This document shows positions 1 through 7,239 of a DNA stretch of 24,689 nt, in pieces. The notes under the pieces are model-generated. The model searched no databases, was not told where the DNA came from, and saw only the letters and a list, made by a program, of their open reading frames with translations. Where the stretch lies: IMG/VR virus record IMGVR_UViG_3300011252_000671, positions 1 to 24,689 of that record, one strand, 5' to 3'. The position numbers and the translations under genes were made by a program. How positions within the stretch are numbered: position 1 is the first letter of the stretch; the number at the start of each line of letters is the position of its first letter. The stretch comes from a virus.

Positions 1-149
1 TAGATGAAGACGCTGATGTTAGCGTGAATGGTCGTAGATATGGTTCCGCGAGTCGCGAGTTTGCTTCTGCTGCGACCTCACACTCAATCACCATTACGGA
101 CAGCCCTTCCAGCGATCGCCTTGGCGCTCACGCAATAGCTTTAAGGTAG
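1..149 (+). CDS. C-terminal end of a truncated phage protein (partial)
   Basis: An open frame enters the window at base 3 and runs 48 codons to a TAG at 147-149; its start lies outside the window. The visible residues are rich in Ser, Ala and Thr and have no motif I recognise. It ends 9 bases before the next gene on the same strand, so it probably belongs to the same late structural operon. Position upstream of tail genes suggests a virion protein, but that is inference only. Confidence 0.6.
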   Translation, partial: DEDADVSVNGRRYGSASREFASAATSHSITITDSPSSDRLGAHAIALR

Positions 150-158
150 GACACAGAC

Positions 159-614
159 ATGCTTGCACACATTCGAAACGGCAAACTCATTCGCCGTTAC
201 CTTGAACATAAAGGCTGGGTAGACCTTGCTGATGGTCAGCGCGTTTCGCCGCCCGTCGCAGGGTACATTAACGGGGTAGATTCCGTGGTAGAAATGATTG
301 ACGAAACCATAGACATCAGCACCTATCCGCTAACCGTAATTACAAATGAAATAATCGTTGAAGCAAATCGTGTTGTTAATCGAAAAACGATCAGCAACCT
401 ACCAGAAGCAGAGGCAAAAGCCCGTGTACGCAATCAACGCGACGACTTGCTAGACGCTACGGATTGGGCCACGGCAAAAGCGATCGATCAAAACGCTCGC
501 GATGGCTTGGGTGTGCAAATTCCCTTGGTCTGGTTGGATTATCGCCAAGCACTGCGCGACATTACGAATCAAGATGGCTTTCCCTACAATGTGATCTGGC
601 CGCAGGAGCCCTAA
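159..614 (+). CDS. Tail-assembly-chaperone-like phage protein
   Basis: A 151-residue protein starting at ATG 159. The C-terminal third carries the pattern typical of the Phage_tail_APC family: RNQRDDLLDATDW (91-103), YRQALRDI (128-135) and GFPYNVIWP (140-148). Family members are small proteins encoded next to tail or fibre genes and thought to assist tail assembly. The N-terminal 85 residues are not recognisable to me. It lies between a truncated gene and a repeat-rich structural gene in a tightly spaced plus-strand operon (3 bases to the next start). Assignment rests on motif recall; the exact role is unproven. Confidence 0.72.
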   Translation: MLAHIRNGKLIRRYLEHKGWVDLADGQRVSPPVAGYINGVDSVVEMIDETIDISTYPLTVITNEIIVEANRVVNRKTISNLPEAEAKARVRNQRDDLLDATDWATAKAIDQNARDGLGVQIPLVWLDYRQALRDITNQDGFPYNVIWPQEP

Positions 615-617
615 AGA

Positions 618-1055
618 ATGCTCGGCTTCAGCCCTCTCGCGAGCGAACCCCTAGCCGCCCTCGCCGACGCAGATGCGCTGGTCGCTCTAACGGGCGTATC
701 GGCCACGGGCGCTGTTGGCACTGTCGCAGTATCGGCGGACGCTACCCTCACGCTCACGGGCGTATCGGCCACTGGTGAAGTCGGCTCTGTCACCGTCGCA
801 ACGGGAACGGGCGTAAGCCTCACGCTCACGGGCGTATCGGCCGCTGGCGCTGTCGGCCGCGTACTGGTATGGGGGTCGATCCTCCCAGACCAAGACCCCA
901 ACTGGTCTGGCATTGGTCCGGCGCAGGCCGCGAACTGGGCCGAAGTGCAAACGGGCGCCTCGGATGGGTGGTCCGGCGTCACCCCCTCTACAACCGGCGG
1001 CTGGTCTGATATAAGTCCTGCACCGGGAAGTACGTGGACACAGAAGGTTGCCTAA
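618..1055 (+). CDS. Repeat-containing structural protein, function unknown
   Basis: A 145-residue protein with an AGGAG ribosome binding site at 603-607. The first half consists of three copies of a beta-type repeat built on LTGVSATG-VG-V-V, spaced 22 and 24 residues apart. The second half is rich in Trp, Gly and Ser, with recurrent W-x(2,3)-I or V turns (NWSGIGP, GWSGVTP, GWSDISP) that look like short propeller or fibre modules. No enzyme motif is visible. Similar low-complexity beta-repeat proteins occur beside the lysis genes of marine phages, so a virion surface or tail role is plausible but not shown. Confidence 0.7.
   Translation: MLGFSPLASEPLAALADADALVALTGVSATGAVGTVAVSADATLTLTGVSATGEVGSVTVATGTGVSLTLTGVSAAGAVGRVLVWGSILPDQDPNWSGIGPAQAANWAEVQTGASDGWSGVTPSTTGGWSDISPAPGSTWTQKVA
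746..842 (+). repeat. Direct repeat encoding LTGVSATG units
   Basis: A 25-base sequence occurs identically at 746-770 and 818-842 (period 72 bases, 24 codons). Its last 15 bases occur a third time at 690-704. The copies are in frame and encode the beta repeat of the surrounding 145-residue protein. Confidence 0.9.
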
Positions 1056-1056
1056 C

Positions 1057-1746
1057 ATGAGACCGATCAACAAAGAGGGGCTAGACCTCATCAAACATTT
1101 CGAGGGCCTGCGCCTGACCGCGTACAAGTGCCCTGCCGATGTCTGGACGATCGGATACGGAACGACTACCCGCGCGGGAGTTGGGATCGTCGTCGAAGAG
1201 AACATGAACATCAGCGAAGAAGATGCGGAGATGTACCTGCGCAGGACTCTTGATAAATTCAGTGATCTTATTCTTCCCCTGATGACGCGTTTACCAACGG
1301 ATAACCAATACGCAGCGATGCTTTCTCTGGCCTACAACATCGGACCTAGCGCCTTCGGAAAATCCACATGTCTGAAGCGGTTCAATGCGGGCGACATGGA
1401 GGGCGCTGCCGAGGCGCTGACGTGGTTCAACAAGGCGGGCGGAAAAGTCCTGCAAGGCTTGGTGCGCCGGCGCGCGGCAGAGCATGACCTGTTCCTAAAA
1501 ACTGACGCGAGCGACCCGCCCGTGCGCATCGAGGCCGACGAAGAGCGCACCAATCCGGCGCAGTCAACCACCCTCCAAGCCTCTGCGGCAGCGGCGGTCT
1601 CTGGTGCAACGGGCGTTGCGACGGCTGTCTCTGCACTGGATGGCACTGCCCAGATCGTGATCATCGTGGCGGCTTGTGTGGGCGCGTTTGCGTTGATCTG
1701 GATCATGCAAGAGCGCATTAAAAAATGGGCAGCGGGCGATAGATGA
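1057..1746 (+). CDS. Endolysin, GH24 (T4-type) lysozyme with C-terminal membrane helix
   Basis: A 229-residue muramidase that cleaves the peptidoglycan glycan backbone. I chose ATG 1057, 9 bases after AGAAGG (1042-1047); a TTG at 1048 would add three residues. The catalytic region reads HFEGLRLTAYKCPADVWTIGYG (shown here as 14-25 and 26-35), with Glu16, Cys25 and Thr31 at the spacing E-8-C-5-T, a known variant of the T4 E-8-D-5-T triad. The lysozyme fold ends near residue 150 with VRRRAAEHDLFL. An Ala/Thr-rich linker follows, then a hydrophobic helix at about 197-217 and a basic tail, so the enzyme is probably membrane-tethered. No separate holin is seen. Its stop overlaps the next start as ATGA. 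Confidence 0.93.
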   Translation: MRPINKEGLDLIKHFEGLRLTAYKCPADVWTIGYGTTTRAGVGIVVEENMNISEEDAEMYLRRTLDKFSDLILPLMTRLPTDNQYAAMLSLAYNIGPSAFGKSTCLKRFNAGDMEGAAEALTWFNKAGGKVLQGLVRRRAAEHDLFLKTDASDPPVRIEADEERTNPAQSTTLQASAAAAVSGATGVATAVSALDGTAQIVIIVAACVGAFALIWIMQERIKKWAAGDR

Positions 1747-1982
1747 CGTGGCTGATTGGCTCTCGGCTTGGGCGTTACGCTCTGCTGGCAATGGTGCTGG
1801 CCGCGGCCGTCGGCTCGGGCATCCTATACATCCGAAACGCCGAGAAACGCCGTGCCGTGATGAAATCGTTGCAAGCCGCCCTCAAAGCGGCGCAGGCGAG
1901 AAAGGAAGTGGACGATGAGATTCTCGGTATGTCTGACGATCAGCGGACTGATGCTTTGTCTCGCTGGATGCGTGAGCCCTAA
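1743..1982 (+). CDS. Candidate inner-membrane spanin (Rz-like)
   Basis: A 79-residue protein whose ATG overlaps the endolysin stop (ATGA at 1743-1746). It has one N-terminal membrane segment at about residues 12-30 and then a charged helical stretch with Lys/Arg/Glu/Ala heptads to residue 60. That is the topology of an i-spanin, which bridges the periplasm to an outer-membrane lipoprotein and fuses the membranes at lysis. It is short for the family, so the periplasmic coil is only about 45 residues. The best support is position: it follows the endolysin and contains the start of a small lipoprotein gene in another frame. Confidence 0.68.
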   Translation: MTWLIGSRLGRYALLAMVLAAAVGSGILYIRNAEKRRAVMKSLQAALKAAQARKEVDDEILGMSDDQRTDALSRWMREP

Positions 1983-2103
1983 ATCGTGTGATTGGGCGAC
2001 TCCGATTCGCCCATCCACGCAAGACGTGTTGACCCAAGACACGGTAAAACAGATACTGTCACACAACACGCTCGGCGAGCAGCTGTGCGGTTGGAGCCCG
2101 TAG
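1915..2103 (+). CDS. Small lipoprotein, candidate outer-membrane spanin (Rz1-like)
   Basis: A 62-residue protein starting at ATG 1915 inside the previous gene (68-base overlap, different frame), with AAGGA at 1902-1906. Residues 1-18 form a signal peptide ending in the lipobox LAGC, so lipid would attach to Cys19; residue 20 is Val, which does not signal inner-membrane retention. The mature part is about 44 residues with two further Cys (25 and 58), ending in CGWSP. Nested or overlapping arrangement with a membrane-anchored coil protein right after an endolysin is the classic Rz/Rz1 layout. It lacks the Pro-rich stretch of lambda Rz1, so the role stays inferred. Confidence 0.72.
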   Translation: MRFSVCLTISGLMLCLAGCVSPKSCDWATPIRPSTQDVLTQDTVKQILSHNTLGEQLCGWSP

Positions 2104-2112
2104 GAGAGGCGC

Positions 2113-3264
2113 ATGCCCAGTTCATACACAACCAACGTCGCAATCGAAAAGCCCGCGGACGGCGAACAGGTCGGCAACTGGGGTGACACCGTAAACGACA
2201 ACATGGATATCGTCGATCGATTGACGAGTCAGGTGGGGGCTATTGCCTTGACCGGGTCCACGCACACGTTGACAACGTCGACATCCGGCGCCTTGTCCGA
2301 GGGCCACTATTCGGTGATTAAGTTCACCGGGACTCCGGGGTCCACCTGTGTGGTGACGATCAACCCGAATACTATCGAACGCTTATACACGATTTACAAC
2401 ACATCGAACCAAACGGTGACGATGACGCAAGGGTCGGGCGGGAACGTCGACATCCCTGCTGGCAAAACAAAGGTCGTTTACTCCGACGGAGCGGGTAGCG
2501 GCGCCGAGGTCGTGGATGTCAGTGCAGGTCTCGTGGGCTCAACGCTTAACGCAATCGGGGACTTGGCCGTCACGGACGGCAACTTCATCGTGGGCAACGG
2601 CTCTACATGGGTCGTTGAAAGCGGGAACACTGTGCTCGGTTCGTTGGGTGTCACATCCACTGCGGCAGAACTCAATATTCTGGACGGCGTGACTTGGTCG
2701 CTGACCAGCTACAACACGCTCACATCCACTGCGGCGGAGCTCAATATTCTGGACGGCGTGACTTGGTCGCTGACCAGCTACAACACATTGACGGCCACCG
2801 CGGCAGAACTCAACACGCTGGATGGCATCACGGCCACCGTGACGGAGTTGAACTACACGGACGGCGTCACAAGTGCGATTCAGACGCAGCTGGATGCGAA
2901 AGAAGCCGCAGACGCGGAAATCCTCAAGGCAGACACCGACGACAATCTGACTGCCGGATACACCGCGACCGCCGACAACGACGGCACGAAGTCCAGCGGC
3001 ACATACACCCCGGCCCCTGCTGGCGGGAATCTGAAGCGGATCGTGAACGGCGGGGCGTTCACGCTCGCCGCGCCGACCGCGTCAGGCGACTACACCATAA
3101 TCGTCCAAGTGACCAACAATGCCTCTGCGGGGGCGATCTCTACCTCGGGCTTCTCCAAGACGACGGGGACCGGTAATCTGACCACCACAAACGGGGATGA
3201 TTTCTTCGCCTACATCACCAAGATCAACGGCTTCACGTCTCTGTTGATCGAGGCTCTTCAGTGA
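2113..3264 (+). CDS. Tail fibre or tail-associated structural protein with 23-residue repeats
   Basis: A 383-residue protein with a GGAGAGG ribosome binding site just upstream of ATG 2113. The N-terminus (about 13-36) has the phage-fibre pattern P-x-D/G-E-x-VGNWG-x-TVN-x-N-x-x-x-VD. Residues 180-250 hold STAAELNILDGVTWSL units with a 23-residue period, degenerating into TATAAELNTLDGI and TVTELNYTDGV, a repeat common in marine phage fibres. After a short helical segment (QTQLDAKEAADAEIL), the C-terminal 100 residues are Thr/Gly/Ala-rich beta sequence. It probably forms a trimeric fibre or appendage, but receptor binding cannot be claimed. Its stop overlaps the next GTG start. Confidence 0.78.
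   Translation: MPSSYTTNVAIEKPADGEQVGNWGDTVNDNMDIVDRLTSQVGAIALTGSTHTLTTSTSGALSEGHYSVIKFTGTPGSTCVVTINPNTIERLYTIYNTSNQTVTMTQGSGGNVDIPAGKTKVVYSDGAGSGAEVVDVSAGLVGSTLNAIGDLAVTDGNFIVGNGSTWVVESGNTVLGSLGVTSTAAELNILDGVTWSLTSYNTLTSTAAELNILDGVTWSLTSYNTLTATAAELNTLDGITATVTELNYTDGVTSAIQTQLDAKEAADAEILKADTDDNLTAGYTATADNDGTKSSGTYTPAPAGGNLKRIVNGGAFTLAAPTASGDYTIIVQVTNNASAGAISTSGFSKTTGTGNLTTTNGDDFFAYITKINGFTSLLIEALQ
2651..2857 (+). repeat. 69-base tandem repeats in the fibre gene
   Basis: Two near-identical 69-base copies at 2651-2719 and 2720-2788 differ at only a few positions. A more diverged third copy begins at 2789. The period is 23 codons, so copy number change keeps the frame. The high identity of the first two suggests recent duplication or repair by slippage or recombination. 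Confidence 0.9.
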
Positions 3265-4088
3265 CGTTTCCGTTCCCGATCTTCTCGGCGGCGTCACGCG
3301 TCTCTGCTGGCGACATCTTCACCGCAATGGCGGCGAACGCTGGGTCGTATGCGTCGTCGCACCCCAGCAACTATTCCGGCGGCATGTACACTTTTAGTGC
3401 CACGCAGACCTTCGGTAATTCGCCGGAACAACCCACCCGCACCGACGTGTTCCGAAACGGGGATACGAGCGACAGCACATTCACTGCGGGTTCTCAGGCG
3501 GATAGCCTTGGTTTGTCCACCACGACTGCTCTGGCGTGGCAGTCATCGAACACAGACGATGTTGCGCAAGACCCTAAGATCAATGGTGCCGCCGCCACGG
3601 CGGTCAACGCCTTCATGTATCAAACGTCGTCCACGTCGGATAACGGAAAGACCTACCGATCCTCGTATCGGGTGTTTAAGGCTACGACACCACTGACGGC
3701 GAGCACGACGACTGCGAGCGTGGACTTTCAGGGCGGAAGCTCCGCCACGCAACTCAACAACAAAGGCGGAATAATCCTCTTGCCGGGGAGTTGGGAGGCC
3801 GATTCGAGAAGCTCCGTGTTCGGCGCGACGGGAACCCTAACTATCCCCGGAGGGATGTTTGCGCTGGTCCTTATACAAGGCAACCCAGACACCTACTCAG
3901 ACCTGCTCAATTTTGGAACGAACGCCAGCCTTACCTTTCTTCTGCACTACAACACTTGGTGGTATGACAATGTCCAAGTAGCGGTCATTGGGAACCTGAC
4001 GGGAACCGACCAAGACATAACGTACTCTCTGGGCGCGGACAGGATTATCCTACCAAAAGCAGCCTTCTTTAAGCTCGCGGGGACTTAA
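3261..4088 (+). CDS. Phage structural protein of unknown function
   Basis: A 275-residue protein starting at GTG 3261, overlapping the fibre stop as GTGA and therefore likely translationally coupled. It is rich in Ser, Thr, Gly, Asn and aromatic residues with alternating beta-strand character, as in many appendage or tail-tip proteins. I see no catalytic motif, signal peptide or membrane segment. It sits between the fibre gene and a large beta-rich tail protein, so a virion location is the best inference. It could be a receptor-binding component, a baseplate-like part or a fibre accessory; nothing in the sequence decides this. Confidence 0.65.
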   Translation: MTFPFPIFSAASRVSAGDIFTAMAANAGSYASSHPSNYSGGMYTFSATQTFGNSPEQPTRTDVFRNGDTSDSTFTAGSQADSLGLSTTTALAWQSSNTDDVAQDPKINGAAATAVNAFMYQTSSTSDNGKTYRSSYRVFKATTPLTASTTTASVDFQGGSSATQLNNKGGIILLPGSWEADSRSSVFGATGTLTIPGGMFALVLIQGNPDTYSDLLNFGTNASLTFLLHYNTWWYDNVQVAVIGNLTGTDQDITYSLGADRIILPKAAFFKLAGT

Positions 4089-4089
4089 C

Positions 4090-6003
4090 ATGCCGCTGAC
4101 CAAGCTCCAGTTTAGACCCGGCTTCGTGAAAGACACGACCGCGTACGCCAACGAGGGCGGTTGGCGCGATGGCGACAAGGTTCGATTTACACTCGGCTTC
4201 CCAGAGAAGATCGGGGGCTGGCAAAAACTGTCGAACAACAGTTTCCTCGGGACGTGCCGAGCGCTGTTGCCATGGTTCGATCTTGCTGGATCGAAGCGCA
4301 CGGGTGTCGGCACGAACATAAAGTATTACGTCGAAGAGGGCGGATCATACTTTGATATCACCCCTCTGCGCTTGACGACAGCGGCAGGGGACGTGACGTT
4401 CAGCGCCTCTAATGGGTCAGCCACGATCACCGTCACCGAAACAGGGCATGGCGCGGCGGAGGGCGACTATGTGACGTTCAGCGGCGCGGCTTCTCTTGGC
4501 GGGGTTATTACAGCGGCCGTGTTGAACCAAGAGTACCGCATCGACACCGTTGTCAGCGGGAACGCCTTCACAATCACGGCTCGCGCAGCGGGGACCTCGA
4601 TTGCAAGCATCACGGTTGACGGGGCGTTGTCTTACACTGCACTGCCTGCGAACGCATCGGACACCGGAAACGGCGGGTCAAGCGTCGTGGGCGCCTATCA
4701 GGTCAACACGGTGTCTGACACCACCTCGGTGGGCACCGGGTGGGGCGCGGGCGGATGGTCCCGGCAGGGCTGGAATGACGCCGCGCTGTCCGGCGGCATC
4801 AGCACGTCTCAAATCCAAACGTGGTCCCACGATACTTTCGGCGAAGACATTCTGATCAATCGGCGGGGCGGTCCTATTTTTGTCTGGGATACTTCCGCAG
4901 GAACCGCAAGCCGCGCGGTCGACATCTCGACACTTTCCGGCACGGACATTCCGACCAAGGCCAACCAAGTCATGGTTTCGGATCGAGACCGTCACGTCAT
5001 TGCTTTTGGTGTCAACGATGTTGGGAGCTCGGACCTTGATCCGATGCTTATCCGGTTCTCCGACCAAGAGGACTACACCGACTGGCAGATCACAGCCACC
5101 ACGACAGCAGGATCACTTCGCTTGGGCAACGGCTCTGAGATCGTTCTGGGTGTTGAGACACGTCAGCAGACATTGGTGTTCACGGACACGTCGCTGTACG
5201 CGATGCAATACTTGGGGCCTCCGTTCACCTTCGGCATCAACATGGTGTCACGTAACACGTCAGTCGTTTCCCCGAAGGCGGCGACGGCTGTTGATGACGC
5301 GGTCTACTGGATGGGTGACCGGGTGTTCTACGTCTTTGACGGCGCGGTGCAAGAGATTCCTTGCCCCGTATTGAACTACGTCTTTGACACGATGGATCAG
5401 GAAGGCGCGTATAAAGTGGTGTGCGGGTCGAACGTCGAGTTCAGCGAGATTTGGTGGTTCTACCCATGCAGCTTGTCCGGTGAATGCGACCGGTATGTGG
5501 TCTATAATTACAAGCAACAGATTTGGTACACCGGAACCCTGTCTCGCTCGGCATGGGTTGACCGCGCCGCGGGCGCTGTCCCGCTGGCGGCGGATGAGAA
5601 CTACCTGTACTACCACGAAACGGGACTCAACGACGGTTCCACCGACCCGTTCTCCCCCATCACTTCTTACGTTGAGTCTAGCCCGCTCACTGTCGGGGAG
5701 GGGGATCAGTTTGCGTTTTTGTCCAGACTTCTGCCTGACGTAACTTTCGGCCAGTCGACCGCGACGAGCCCGCAGGTGACCCTGACCGTCTCGGCGTCGG
5801 ACGGCCCGGGAGATTCGTACGGCCAGATTGACTCTGACGCTACGACGCGCACCGCCTCCACTCCGATCGAGTTGTTCACGGAGCAGGTATACTTGAGGCT
5901 GCGCGGCAGGCAGATGAAGTTCCGGGTCGACTCGGTCGATCTCAACACCACATGGCGCCTCGGCACCCCGCGGGCCGATCTTCGTACAGACGGGAGACGC
6001 TGA
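4090..6003 (+). CDS. Large beta-rich tail/connector protein (packaged-DNA-stabilisation or tail-hub-like)
   Basis: A 637-residue protein with GGGGAC upstream of ATG 4090. Its N-terminus (GFVKDTTAYANEGGWRDGDKV) is split here as residues 11-20 and 21-31 and is typical of conserved marine phage proteins. Residues about 101-175 contain TGHGAAEGDYVTFSG and YRIDTVVSGNAFTIT, the pattern of FCCH-like small beta barrels found in phage tail proteins. The rest (about 205-540) shows repeated beta blades such as HDTFGEDILINRRGGPIFVWD and TSLYAMQYLGPPFTF, suggesting a propeller like the hub or stabilisation proteins of P22 and T7 tails. The family is known as virion protein; the propeller and the exact analogue are inference. 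Confidence 0.7.
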   Translation: MPLTKLQFRPGFVKDTTAYANEGGWRDGDKVRFTLGFPEKIGGWQKLSNNSFLGTCRALLPWFDLAGSKRTGVGTNIKYYVEEGGSYFDITPLRLTTAAGDVTFSASNGSATITVTETGHGAAEGDYVTFSGAASLGGVITAAVLNQEYRIDTVVSGNAFTITARAAGTSIASITVDGALSYTALPANASDTGNGGSSVVGAYQVNTVSDTTSVGTGWGAGGWSRQGWNDAALSGGISTSQIQTWSHDTFGEDILINRRGGPIFVWDTSAGTASRAVDISTLSGTDIPTKANQVMVSDRDRHVIAFGVNDVGSSDLDPMLIRFSDQEDYTDWQITATTTAGSLRLGNGSEIVLGVETRQQTLVFTDTSLYAMQYLGPPFTFGINMVSRNTSVVSPKAATAVDDAVYWMGDRVFYVFDGAVQEIPCPVLNYVFDTMDQEGAYKVVCGSNVEFSEIWWFYPCSLSGECDRYVVYNYKQQIWYTGTLSRSAWVDRAAGAVPLAADENYLYYHETGLNDGSTDPFSPITSYVESSPLTVGEGDQFAFLSRLLPDVTFGQSTATSPQVTLTVSASDGPGDSYGQIDSDATTRTASTPIELFTEQVYLRLRGRQMKFRVDSVDLNTTWRLGTPRADLRTDGRR

Positions 6004-6230
6004 TGTCCAGAAACCTCGCACGCCCGTTCTTCCCCGTACCTCCGCCGGAGTATAATCGCCGGTATATGAACGAGCTCGTTCGAGCTTTCTCGGTGTTTCT
6101 CGATCAGCAGGCCAACCCCGGACTCGGTCGTTTCACGAACGTGACGTTGACGGAACTGCCTACGTCAGCCTCGGGCCTCGAACCGGGGACCTTGTACAAC
6201 GACGCGGGGACGGTGAAGGTAGCCACATAA
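6003..6230 (+). CDS. Conserved small phage protein of unknown function
   Basis: A 75-residue protein whose ATG at 6003 overlaps the upstream stop as TGATG. The N-terminus MSRNLARPFFPVPPPEYN followed by an amphipathic helix with RAFSVFLDQQANPG is a pattern I recognise as recurrent in podovirus-like marine phages, always next to the beta-rich tail protein and internal virion genes. The last 25 residues are beta-type (TLTELPTSASGLEPGTLY). The function is unknown. Strict linkage and probable translational coupling suggest a virion or tail-assembly part made in step with its neighbour. It is the last gene before a probable promoter. Confidence 0.8.
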   Translation: MSRNLARPFFPVPPPEYNRRYMNELVRAFSVFLDQQANPGLGRFTNVTLTELPTSASGLEPGTLYNDAGTVKVAT

Positions 6231-6232
6231 GA

Positions 6233-6261
6233 TTGCCTTGCGGCCGCTTATTCTGTAGTAT
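6233..6261 (+). promoter_or_regulatory. Candidate sigma70-type promoter for the internal virion operon
   Basis: TTGCCT at 6233-6238 and TAGTAT at 6256-6261 are separated by the ideal 17 bases, each matching 4 of 6 consensus positions. It lies in the only sizeable gap (6231-6324) in the plus-strand late genes and 64 bases before the next start. No phage RNA polymerase is seen in the window, so host-type promoters are expected. Confidence 0.4.
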
Positions 6262-6269
6262 CCATCCAA

Positions 6270-6286
6270 CGCCAATTTGTTTGGCG
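6270..6286 (+). other. Hairpin in the leader before the internal virion genes
   Basis: CGCCAA at 6270-6275 and TTGGCG at 6281-6286 form a perfect 6-pair stem with the loop TTTGT. No U-run follows, so it is not a good intrinsic terminator. If the candidate promoter at 6233-6261 is used, the hairpin would lie at or near the extreme 5' end of the transcript, where it could protect the mRNA or be an RNase site. Confidence 0.4.
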
Positions 6287-6324
6287 CAGTTCGAAAGTTG
6301 TAACTAAGCTAAGGACTCGTCACT

Positions 6325-7239
6325 GTGGCATTCCCCGCTTTCCTCGCTCCTCTCGCTGCCTTCTTCGGTGGCGGTGCCGCTGCCGCCGCTGCGCCGATCG
6401 CTGCTGCAGGTACTGCGGCTGCACTTGCTCCGGCCGCTGCTGCAGGTACTGCGGCTGCACTTGCTCCGGCCGCTGCCGGAGGTCTTACGGCGCTCGCCCC
6501 CGCCGCCGCTGCGACCCTGAAAGGCGGAGCCGCGTTGAAAGCGGTTGCTGCTCCGGCCGCTGCCGCTGCCGCCGCTCCTGCTGCCACCGCCGGGGGAGGC
6601 ATAATGGGCATGCTGGGTCTCGGCGCACCCGTCAAAGCCGCCCCTGCGGGTGTAGGACTTGCGGGGAATCTTGCTGGCGCGGACGTGCTGGCAAAGAAAG
6701 CGGGCATGGACGCGGCCATACAAGCGAAGGCCGCTGCTGCGCAATCGAGCTTGTTCACTCCGAAGAACATGATGCGCATAGGCAAAGCTGCCATGAATCA
6801 AGGTTCGGCCCCCGCCGCCCCGGCTCCAATGAACACCGAAGTTCAGCGCGGAAACCGCCAACAATCGGGGGGCATAATGGGCACGCTTCCACAACAGAGC
6901 GCAGAATCTCCGGGTATGAAGCTGTTCAGCGGCTCGCCGCAAATGAGTCCGATGACTCCTCAGATGAACCCGATGATGCCCATGCCGATGAGCCAAGTAA
7001 ACTTCCGCGAAGGCGGATACATCGAAGGTCCGGGGACCGGGCGCAGTGATTCCATCCCCGCCACAATCTATCAGGACGGTCGCCCTGTCCAAGAAGCTCG
7101 GCTCTCGGACGGAGAGTTCGTGATGACTGAAAATGCCGTGCGCGGTGCTGGTAACGGTGACCGAGCCGAGGGCGCCGCGCGCCTCTACCGCATGATGCGT
7201 GAGTTTGAAAAAGGAGGTCGGGTCCATGGGCGCGCCTAA
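6325..7239 (+). CDS. Putative internal virion protein, Ala-rich (304 aa)
   Basis: Starts at GTG 6325, 9 bases after AAGGA (6311-6315). The first 100 residues are extraordinarily Ala-rich and hydrophobic with a duplicated 12-residue unit (AAGTAAALAPAA). The middle is Met/Pro/Gln-rich. The last 75 residues carry a conserved phage signature: FREGGYIEGPGTGRSDSIPA (split: about 227-236 and 237-246), then ARLSDGEFVMTENAVRGAG and ARLYRMMREFEKGG. That module recurs in internal virion or ejection-type proteins of marine phages. It overlaps the next gene by 14 bases. The hydrophobic Ala-rich head could insert into membranes during DNA ejection, but this is inference. Confidence 0.7.
   Translation: MAFPAFLAPLAAFFGGGAAAAAAPIAAAGTAAALAPAAAAGTAAALAPAAAGGLTALAPAAAATLKGGAALKAVAAPAAAAAAAPAATAGGGIMGMLGLGAPVKAAPAGVGLAGNLAGADVLAKKAGMDAAIQAKAAAAQSSLFTPKNMMRIGKAAMNQGSAPAAPAPMNTEVQRGNRQQSGGIMGTLPQQSAESPGMKLFSGSPQMSPMTPQMNPMMPMPMSQVNFREGGYIEGPGTGRSDSIPATIYQDGRPVQEARLSDGEFVMTENAVRGAGNGDRAEGAARLYRMMREFEKGGRVHGRA
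6400..6471 (+). repeat. 36-base tandem duplication in the Ala-rich virion gene
   Basis: Two exact adjoining copies of a 36-base unit (6400-6435 and 6436-6471) encode a 12-residue Ala-rich unit twice. A truncated third copy begins at 6472. Identity at the DNA level, in an easily drifting low-complexity region, points to a recent slippage event. Confidence 0.92.

Noticed and set aside
5260-6021. Minus-strand open frame (253 codons) opposite the 637-aa tail protein
   Set aside because: Arg/Val-rich shadow with no start signal; the plus-strand frame fits neighbours by ATG/stop overlaps on both sides.
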